64,000 nt of DNA from Parageobacillus sp. KH3-4. GTDB taxonomy: Bacteria > Bacillota > Bacilli > Bacillales > Anoxybacillaceae. The notes beneath the pieces were generated by a model. That model was not told where the DNA came from. It was given only the letters and a program-made list of their open reading frames with translations, and made no database searches. Where the stretch lies: NCBI RefSeq assembly GCF_022846435.1, contig NZ_AP025627.1:1584001-1648000 (forward strand), in the 5' to 3' direction. A program made the translations under genes and the position numbers. Position 1 is the stretch's first letter. Each line of letters opens with the position of its first letter. Below, piece by piece: positions 62,201 through 64,000 of this stretch.

Positions 62201-64000
62201 ACGAAAATACATTTTAATAAAAATGACGGTAAATTAACCAAAATGGTCGATGGTCATGGAAATACGACGACATATAGTTATTCTAATGGAAAGTTAGTAG
62301 CGATTACCGATGCTTCCGGCAGAAAATTAGATATTCAGTACAATTCTAATGGAAAAATTCAGAAAATCACCGATCCGATGAATCGGACGATTACGTATGA
62401 GTATGACAATGATCGGTTAACCAAAGTAACCCAGACTGGCGGAGAAGTGACGAGATATGAATACAATGAACAGGATCGGTTAGAGAAAGTATTGGAACCG
62501 ACGCATACGGAGGACAAGCCGGTTGTCAATCAGTTCGTGTACAGTGGCGACAGGCTCAGTCAAGTCATTGATCCTGAAAACCACACGTATACTTTGAGCT
62601 ATGATCCAACGAAACGGCAACTGATCATGACGAAGCCGAATGGCCGCAAAACTCGATATACTTTTAATGAAGCAGCGAATCCTATTCAAATCGTGGATGA
62701 CCTAGATGGCTTAAACATTACGACAAGTTATGTTTATGAGGGAAATAATTTAAAAGAATCACGAGATCCCAATGACCAACATGCGGCGAATCCTACTGAA
62801 TCGTATACGTATGACGCCAACGGAAATGTGTTAACGGCGAAAGATAGTTATGGTACGGAAACATACGAGTATAACCAAAATAATGATGTCGTCTCCATGA
62901 AAGATACGGAAGGCGATACCACCACGATTGCCTATGATGGCTTAAATCCGGTATCGGAAACCGATCAATCAGGAAAAACCTCTTCTGTGTCGAAGTATGA
63001 TTCATACGGCAATATTATTGAAGAAAGTGATACATTAGGCAGTGCGACGAATTTACTCTCTAATAACGGCTTTGAACAGGGAACGACAGCTTGGACTCTT
63101 CTTCGTTCGTATGATTCGGGGCAATTACTAGAAGATACAAATGTATATAATGGATTGACCGGACGAAAAACGTTAAACATCACGGTGAACTCGACTTCGC
63201 CTAGCACGGAACTTGGCTATGTGGCGGCTACCCAAGAAATCACCGTGAAACCCAATACGACCTACACGTTAAGTGGGAAGATCAAAACGAATTTGACGAA
63301 AGCCAACGCCTTTTTCAATGTTCAATTCATCAGTAGTCAAAATCAAACGATTTCTTGGGCCGATCATCGTTATAGCCAATTGACAGGCACAAGACCGTGG
63401 ACAGAACGACAATTTACGTTTACCACTCCTTCAAATGCAGCCAAAATACGTATCTATTTAGAGGTAGAGCATAAGTCTCCCGATGCTTCCGGAGAAGCGT
63501 GGTTTGATAATGTTCAATTAGAGGAAGCGCAGGTTTCTTCGAGCTATAACCCGGTGTTAAACAGCAGCTTTGAAGGAAACGTTGCGAATTGGAGTGGAAC
63601 AGGTGGAAGCATAGACAGCACGGAATCATTCGATGGGTCTTACTCCCTCAAAGTATCGAGAACGAGTACCACACAATCGGCGAGTGAATATAAGCAGACG
63701 GTGATCGTGGGACAAACGTCGAGTGATGCACCAATTAACCTTACGCTTACTGGGGTTTCGAAAGCTGAAGATGTCAAAGCCAATGGCACAGTGAGCCCAA
63801 GCGATTATTCGATTACGGCCAAAGTATACTTGGTGGATGGAACGACCGAAACGTATACCGCGGATTTCCCTACTGGCACGCAAGATTGGAATCGGGCGGC
63901 GGTTTCGATCCAACCTTCCAAGCCAATCGATAAAATCGATGTATCCGCTGCCTTCCGCGGCAATTATACGGGAACGGTATGGTTTGACGCGATCCGGCTC
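59207..64000 (+). CDS. wapA: WapA/RHS-type secreted wall protein, 3' end outside window
   Basis: 1598 residues visible, uninterrupted to the window edge. Order: signal peptide (WLVWFIVCLLAFSSIP); a region near residues 300-470 like the DNRLRE carbohydrate-binding domain (SAYPTTNYSSSS, LTWNNQPS); three fibronectin-III-like repeats of about 130 residues (60632-61825) sharing GATGYKVWI and DPSPVYA; an RHS core opening GSVNAATGNLIIDEDD and GPELGITRTYNS; YD repeats such as YEYDNDRL and YSYSNGKL; then two carbohydrate-binding-like modules. Such proteins carry a variable C-terminal toxin used in contact-dependent inhibition, which lies beyond the window. GGGGGAT precedes the ATG. Confidence 0.93.
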   Translation, partial: MKSTRLKKWLVWFIVCLLAFSSIPLEGLAETIHSKVNNTAENHLPPKVPEAPKINLKPGEIIEERTENTKVYYNGDGTFTKKIYFEPIHIKKKNQKLFEEVSSSLTDSPNNTNYVETENTILETNFYKKMINGEYATFHYNGYSISYSILEAAGNDVQPIKAKDVTATYKKKDNKILHKNIFPSIDLQNITFNESTKEDLVLHSFTGYHIFKFRLKTSLHADIQDDGSILFTNKENEKVFELPKPFMVDSNLDEHSGEVQRSENVTYELQPDDQGYVLTVKADPEWLKDPKRVYPVYIDPSTSINVSTDTFVMSAYPTTNYSSSSSKWDSAQGQYVLKVGYYDGTTGTCYGFLNPDLSSVKNMNVTSATFNVYVTHSYYATTPTGLWLDTVNGPWSASTLTWNNQPSSTNIGKVDVARDQWAQFNVTNIVKEWASGTKPNYGFKLHTNGNGQTYWKKVVSSTNSSYKPYLSVTYTIPVPDMPTGTVFSNGDGTGYVNLSWDPVPGATGYKVWIYNGKSYEAFNVGSVTSWSTKGKKIWPTSSEISVGRYDLHQDNLGTELSVDPSPVYRNSGGSYPNNKNYWFRVSAIFPQGESAMSEAYMPTIPNLAKPAAPTGVSYTNGNGTGYIDFQWNPVSGATGYKIWIFNGSYYESLDVGNVTSWTTKGKKYWPTSTEISDGRYKLHLNDSLGTELAVDPSPVYANAGTRYATSTNYWIRVSAYNSQGETVLSDEYTPSIPDLPVPPAPSGFAYSNQLGSNSGYVMLDWEKIDGATGYKVWIFNGLYYEAFDVGDVDHWTTQNKGIWPTPEEIQQGNSSTLTLHHDGKGLELPKDPSPMYAKMGTRYATSTSYWFRLSAYNEKGETVFSSNALTVKIPAANEYLGKEEYWSIIDVPYGSVNAATGNLIIDEDDVSISGRGPELGITRTYNSLSTSVGLFGKGWHSDAEMNVVAQGNEARFTDEDGTLHIFTKLSDGTYKAPTGVYLQLSETTDEYILTTKDQTKIHFNKNDGKLTKMVDGHGNTTTYSYSNGKLVAITDASGRKLDIQYNSNGKIQKITDPMNRTITYEYDNDRLTKVTQTGGEVTRYEYNEQDRLEKVLEPTHTEDKPVVNQFVYSGDRLSQVIDPENHTYTLSYDPTKRQLIMTKPNGRKTRYTFNEAANPIQIVDDLDGLNITTSYVYEGNNLKESRDPNDQHAANPTESYTYDANGNVLTAKDSYGTETYEYNQNNDVVSMKDTEGDTTTIAYDGLNPVSETDQSGKTSSVSKYDSYGNIIEESDTLGSATNLLSNNGFEQGTTAWTLLRSYDSGQLLEDTNVYNGLTGRKTLNITVNSTSPSTELGYVAATQEITVKPNTTYTLSGKIKTNLTKANAFFNVQFISSQNQTISWADHRYSQLTGTRPWTERQFTFTTPSNAAKIRIYLEVEHKSPDASGEAWFDNVQLEEAQVSSSYNPVLNSSFEGNVANWSGTGGSIDSTESFDGSYSLKVSRTSTTQSASEYKQTVIVGQTSSDAPINLTLTGVSKAEDVKANGTVSPSDYSITAKVYLVDGTTETYTADFPTGTQDWNRAAVSIQPSKPIDKIDVSAAFRGNYTGTVWFDAIRL

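Overview
The window reads as chromosomal DNA of a thermophilic, endospore-forming Bacillaceae, most like Geobacillus/Parageobacillus. The support is close gene-by-gene similarity to Bacillus subtilis neighbourhoods (ypvA-ypwA, xpt-pbuX, bpsA-bpsB-dynA-ypbS, yneN/sspN/tlp/yneP/yneQ/yneR, yozE/yozD/yodL/deoD/yodJ, the yngJ-E operon), small acid-soluble spore proteins and YjcZ-type proteins, a b(o/a)3-type oxidase of the kind known from Geobacillus, and strong AGGAGG ribosome sites. The species is inferred, not proven. No rRNA, tRNA or CRISPR array was seen.

Layout. 1-4.2 kb: a small protein, a DinG/XPD-type helicase and an M32 carboxypeptidase. 4.2-6.5 kb (minus strand): three subunits of a b(o/a)3 oxidase with an Fnr/CRP-type palindrome upstream. 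6.8-9.0 kb: xpt-pbuX behind two PurBox-like sites and a guanine riboswitch. 9.1-16.0 kb: alkylpyrone genes bpsA-bpsB, the double dynamin dynA, ypbS and a sulfurtransferase. 16-24.7 kb: spore and small-protein genes, thioesterases, a CorA transporter, a DUF502 membrane protein, a flavoprotein, a TPR protein and bioB behind a BirA-type operator. 24.8-37.6 kb: a thioredoxin-reductase-like enzyme, yozE, yozD, a DUF2515-type gene that may start at ATA, a His-rich protein paired with a Hanks-type kinase, yodL, deoD, a VanY-like carboxypeptidase, a CDF transporter, a second CorA, rarD and two YjcZ proteins. 37.7-44.3 kb: a MATE exporter, threonine dehydratase, small proteins, an esterase, an azoreductase-like flavoprotein and three decayed genes (MFS, two GNAT).

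44.4-53.0 kb: a TetR regulator followed by the seven-gene yng operon (acyl-CoA dehydrogenase, acyl-CoA synthetase, biotin carboxylase, biotinyl carrier, HMG-CoA lyase, enoyl-CoA hydratase, carboxyltransferase). The set fits leucine/isovalerate breakdown to acetyl-CoA and acetoacetate. Two copies of a TetR-type palindrome lie between the regulator and the operon. Directly after it comes a self-contained transcription unit, with promoter, structured 240-nt body and terminator, that I cannot match to a known RNA.

53.4-56.2 kb: a MarR regulator with two palindromes at its promoter, then an EmrA/EmrB-type efflux pair. 56.5-59 kb is a gene graveyard: small proteins, a frameshifted NETI protein, a truncated TnpB, and a wrecked phage lysis module (holin plus LysM amidase). 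From 59.2 kb to the window edge runs the first 1598 residues of a secreted WapA/RHS-type protein, whose C-terminal effector domain lies outside the window.
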